Positions 60,175 to 64,000 of a DNA stretch of 64,000 bases are shown in pieces. The notes under the pieces were generated by a model. That model made no database searches. It saw only the letters and a list, made by a program, of their open reading frames with translations, and had not been told where the DNA came from. The stretch spans positions 310,001-374,000 of the forward strand of contig CM059580.1 in NCBI GenBank assembly GCA_030386875.1, in the 5' to 3' direction. Source of the DNA: Morinoia aosen. Taxonomy: Eukaryota; Arthropoda; Malacostraca; Amphipoda; Talitridae. Each line of letters begins with the position of its first letter. Position 1 is the stretch's first letter. Both the position numbers and the translations under genes were made by a program.

Positions 60175-61824
60175 TTTTCCCGTAGATTTTAACAAACAAA
60201 ACACGGCGGTAATTCCCGTAGATTTTACAAACAAACACGGCGGTAATTCCCGTAGATTTTAACAAACAAAACACGGCGGCAATTCCCGTAGATTTTAACA
60301 AACAAAACACGGCGGTAATTCCCGTAGATTTTAACAAACAAAACACGGCGGCAATTCCCGTAGATTTTAACAAACAAAACACGGCGGCAATTCCCGTAGA
60401 TTTTAACAAACCAAACACGGCGGTAATTCCCGTAGATTTTAACAAACAAAACACGGCGGTAATCCCCGTAGATTTTAACAAACAAAACACGGCGGCAATT
60501 CCCGTAGATTTTAACAAACAAAACACGGCGGTAATTCCCGTAGATTTTAACAAACAAAACACGGCGGTAATTCCCATAGATTTTAACAAACAAAACACGG
60601 CGGTAATTCCCGTAGATTTTACAAACAAAACACGGCGGTAATTCCCGTAGATTTTACAAACAAAACACGGCGGTAATTCCCGTAGATTTTAACAAACAAA
60701 ACACGGCGGCAATTCCCGTAGATTTTAACAAACAAAACACGGCGGTAATTCCCGTAGATTTTAACAAACAAAACACGGCGGCAATTCCCGTAGATTTTAA
60801 CAAACAAAACACGGCGGTAATTCCCGTAGATTTTAACAAACAAAACACGGCGGCAATTCCCGTAGATTTTAACAAACAAAACACGGCGGTAATTCCCGTA
60901 GATTTTAACAAACAAAACACGGCGGTAATTCCCGTAGATTTTAACAAACAAAACACGGCGGTAATTCATGTAGATTTTACAAACAAAACACGGCGGTAAT
61001 TCCCGTAGATTTTAACAAACAAAACACGGCGGTAATTCCCGTAGATTTTACAAACAAAACACGGCGGTAATTCCCGTAGATTTTAACAAACAAAACCCGG
61101 CGGTAATTCCCGTAGATTTTACAAACAAACACGGCGGTAATTCCCGTAGATTTTACAAACAAACACGGCGGTAATTCCCGTAGGTTTTACAAACAAAACA
61201 CGGCGGTAATTCCCGTAGATTTTACAAACAAAACACGGCGGTAATTCCCGTAGATTTTACAAACAAAACACGGCGGTAATTCCCGTAGATTTTAACAAAC
61301 AAAACACGGCGGTAATTCCCGTAGATTTTACAAACAAACACGGCGGTAATTCCCGTAGATTTTACAAACAAAACACGGCGGTAATTCCCGTAGATTTTAC
61401 AAACAAAACACGGCGGTAATTCCCGTAGATTTTAACAAACAAAACACGGCGGTAATTCCCGTAGATTTTACAAACAAACACGGCGGTAATTCCCGTAGAT
61501 TTTACAAACAAACACGGCGGTAATTCCCGTAGGTTTTACAAACAAAACACGGCGGTAATTCCCGTAGATTTTACAAACAAAACACGGCGGTAATTCCCGT
61601 AGATTTTACAAACAAAACACGGCGGTAATTCCCGTAGATTTTAACAAACAAAACACGGCGGTAATTCCCGTAGGTTTTACAAACAAAACACGGTGGTAAT
61701 TCCCGTAGATTCTACAAACAAAACACGGCGGTAATTCCCGTAGATTTTAACAAACAAAACACGGCGGTAATTCCCGTAGATTTTTCAAACAAACACGGCG
61801 GTAATTATCGTAGATTTTCACACA
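60175..61824. repeat. 35/36-bp array (right arm)
   Basis: About 46 copies of the reverse complement of the left-arm unit (GGCGGTAATTCCCGTAGATT with TTAACAAACAAAACAC). Units of 34, 35 and 36 bases alternate through TTTTACAAAC against TTTTAACAAAC and AAACAAACAC against AAACAAAACAC. A block near 61090-61260 recurs near 61440-61620, suggesting a duplication of about 350 bp. Confidence 0.95.
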
Positions 61825-62630
61825 GAACAAAAGTCTGGCACAACACATACACAAACAAACATACACACACACACGCTGTATACATACTGAAAAGAACACA
61901 AAAAACACACGGTCCCAACATACACATAATAAATAGAAGAAACTTGTGCAGGTGTGATGAAAAGAGTAAATAAAACACCGAGAATTGGAATAAAAGTTTA
62001 TTTTTACACATGACCGGGCGTTACAGTCTACATACACAAGGACCCCACACTTAGCATAGCATTGTTTTTACACACATTTTTTTTTCAATGGTACTTTTTG
62101 AAAAAGTTCCATTTACTTCTTTCAGTGGAAAAATTCTTTTTATGCATTTCTTTTGTTATTTAAAAAAGTATCATACTTCTACTTTATTAATTCATAAAAG
62201 AAGTACTTTTACTTTAATAAATGATTGAAAAAGTACTTTCACTTCATTAATCAACTAAATAAGTACTTATATTTCATTAATTAATTGAAGAAGTACTCCT
62301 ACTTCATCAATTAATTAATAAAAAAGTACATCTACTTCAATAATTAATTACATAATTACTTCTACTTCATTCCTTAATTAAAGAAATACTTCTATCTCAT
62401 TAATTAATAAAAAAAAGTACTTCTACTTCATTGGATAGTTGATTTAAAAAGTACTTTTCCTCTTTAAATAATGGAAGAAATGAACGGAAAAAATTAATAG
62501 AAACTAGAGCGTTATTTCAAAAACCATTTTTCCATTCCAGCGCATTTCTCTCAGTCCCAGAGAACGATTTTTTGAATAAAAAAAGGGGCCAAAAAATTTA
62601 ATAATGAGGAGAATTTTTTTAGAGAGACCT
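61825..62630. other. Spacer with degenerate AAGTACTT repeats, mirrored at 30885-31700
   Basis: The segment about 62100-62470 carries AAAGTACTTCTACTTCATTA-type units with TTAATTAAT linkers. Flanking sequence is unique and aligns to the left arm in reverse complement with small indels. No gene is seen. Confidence 0.65.
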
Positions 62631-62631
62631 T

Positions 62632-63073
62632 CGATAGGCCTAGTGTGGAGACTATAGGCCTAGTGTGGAGACTATAGGCCTAGTGTGGAGACTATAGGCC
62701 TAGTGTGGAGACTATAGGCCTAGTGTGGAGACTATAGGCCTAGTGTGGAGACTATAGGCCTAGTGTGGAGACTATAGGCCTAGTGTGGAGACTATAGGCC
62801 TAGTGTGGAGACTATAGGCCTAGTGTGGAGACTATAGGCCTAGTGTGGAGACTATAGGCCTAGTGTGGAGACTATAGGCCTAGTGTGGAGACTATAGGCC
62901 TAGTGTGGAGACTATCAGCCTAGTGTGGAGACTATAGGCCTAGTGTGGAGACTATAGGCCTAGTGTGGAGACTATAGGCCTAGTGTGGAGACTATCAGCC
63001 TAGTGTGGAGACTATCAGCCTAGTGTGGAGACTATAGGCCTAGTGTGGAGACTATAGGCCTAGTGTGGAGACT
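62632..63073. repeat. Short 20-bp array, reverse of AGTCTCCACACTAGGCCTAT (right arm)
   Basis: About 22 copies of AGGCCTAGTGTGGAGACTAT. All carry the TAGTGTGG form; the alternative type common on the left (which would read CAAGTGTGG here) is absent. Three units have a private CAGCC variant at 62935, 62995 and 63015. The array is about 18 times shorter than its left-arm counterpart. Confidence 0.97.
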
Positions 63074-63404
63074 TACTGTAGGCCTACTGACGAGACAAAT
63101 GGGCCTAATGAGACAAATAATAACTAATGTCTTCAATATTTTTGTGATACCAACGGTATCCCGGAAATAATTTAACCAATATCACAATAATTATATTTTT
63201 TTGCGATAATAAAGATATTAGGAGACAAACATTAACTAACATTATCATCTTATCATTCTGTCATTAATTTCATCTTGATATTAACGAAATTAACGGTATC
63301 TTGAGACAAAGATAAAATGTTTTCATTATTATTATTTTCGAAATATTAACTATATAAATCATATGTTCAAAGAAACCTTGTTTCAAAAACAATGTTCTAG
63401 AAAA
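63074..63404. other. Unique spacer mirrored at 22507-22800
   Basis: AT-rich sequence, counterpart of the left-arm spacer in reverse complement with scattered differences. No gene is seen. Confidence 0.65.
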
Positions 63405-64000
63405 TTTCCCTCCACATCTGAACATTTCCCGCCACATCTGAACATTTCCCTCCACATCTGAACATTTCCCTCCACATCTGAACATTTCCCTCCACATCTG
63501 AACATTTCCCTCCACATCTGAACATTTCCCTCCACATCTGAACATTTCCCTCCACATCTGAACATTTCCCTCCACATCTGAACATTTCCCTCAACATCTG
63601 AACATTTCCCTCCACATCTGAACATTTCCCTCCACATCTGAACATTTCCCTCCACATCTGAACATTTCCCTCCACATCTGAACATTTCCCGCCACATCTG
63701 AACATTTCCCGCCACATCTGAACATTTCCCGCCACATCTGAACATTTCCCGCCACATCTGAACATTTCCCGCCACATCTGAACATTTCCCGCCACATCTG
63801 AACATTTCCCTCCACATCTGAACATTTCCCTCCACATCTGAACATTTTCCTCCACATCTGAACATTTCCCGCCACATCTGAACATTTCCCGCCACATCTG
63901 AACATTTCCCTCCACATCTGAACATTTCCCGCCACATCTGAACATTTCCCTCCACATCTGAACATTTCCCTCCACATCTGAACATTTCCCTCCATATCTG
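63405..64000. repeat. 20-bp array, reverse of ATGTTCAGATGTGGAGGGAA, runs off window
   Basis: About 30 copies of TCCACATCTGAACATTTCCC without indels. The CAGGTG variant block seen on the left is absent; GCCACATC variants cluster at 63690-63800. The array is not finished at base 64000. Confidence 0.97.

Larger units (their letters stand above)
54072..64000 (-). repeat. Right arm of the large inverted repeat, continues past window
   Basis: Reverse-complement counterpart of 21701-37526, with every array and spacer in mirrored order. Array lengths differ strongly: 20-bp CTGGGG 1.67 kb here against 1.3 kb, 16-bp 0.88 against 1.29 kb, 82-bp 1.6 against 0.74 kb, 36-bp 1.65 against 0.47 kb, 20-bp AGTCTCC 0.44 against 8.1 kb. 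The window ends inside the array matching 21701-22506, so the outer boundary of the homology is not visible. Confidence 0.9.

Overview
The window is eukaryotic nuclear DNA with one recognisable protein-coding gene in a dense field of tandem repeats. It looks like a repeat-rich invertebrate, probably an arthropod and perhaps a crustacean. That guess rests on the spliced giant exon, the tRNA-like SINE fragments and the minisatellite load, not on a diagnostic gene. There are no bacterial operons, rRNA genes, CRISPR arrays or recognisable transposase genes. By hand count, about two thirds of the window is tandem repeat, in some thirty arrays with units from 8 to about 83 bp.

Layout. 1-13.15 kb: a chain of unrelated arrays (25, 43, about 5-7, 33, 63, 77, 72, 32 and 8 bp units) separated by AT-rich spacers that hold tRNA-like/SINE pieces and a dispersed AT-rich element. 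13.49-20.11 kb: a single very long coding exon on the + strand, 2208 codons, ending at a consensus splice donor. It encodes a low-complexity, Ser/Pro/Lys-rich protein that I do not recognise. 20.11-37.53 kb: intron and downstream DNA with a 269-bp foldback (MITE-like) element and a series of arrays, including 8.1 kb of a 20-bp unit. 37,527-38,026: exactly 500 Ns, an assembly gap. 38.03-54.0 kb: another set of arrays (19, G-rich, 12, 10, 16, mixed, 30, 22 and 15 bp units), the largest being 6.9 kb of a 15-bp unit. 54.07-64.0 kb: the same arrays and spacers as 21.7-37.5 kb, in reverse order on the opposite strand.

The main structural result is this inverted repeat. Left arm 21.7-37.5 kb and right arm 54.07-64.0 kb are collinear in reverse complement: eight arrays and all the unique spacers correspond, but the arrays differ greatly in length (8.1 kb against 0.44 kb in one case). 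The left arm ends at the 500-N gap, and the reverse complement of the right contig carries the same locus past that end. This is what one expects if two haplotype contigs, or two overlapping contigs, were scaffolded head to head. A true large palindrome is the alternative. The test is whether the giant exon reappears on the minus strand just beyond the window.

Inside the arms, a short GC-rich block carries a 39-bp repeat with a perfect CRE palindrome (TGACGTCA) and a reading frame that stays open without indels in both copies. It is the best candidate for a functional non-satellite element. The long open frames inside the arrays are artefacts of stop-free repeat units and are not annotated as genes.
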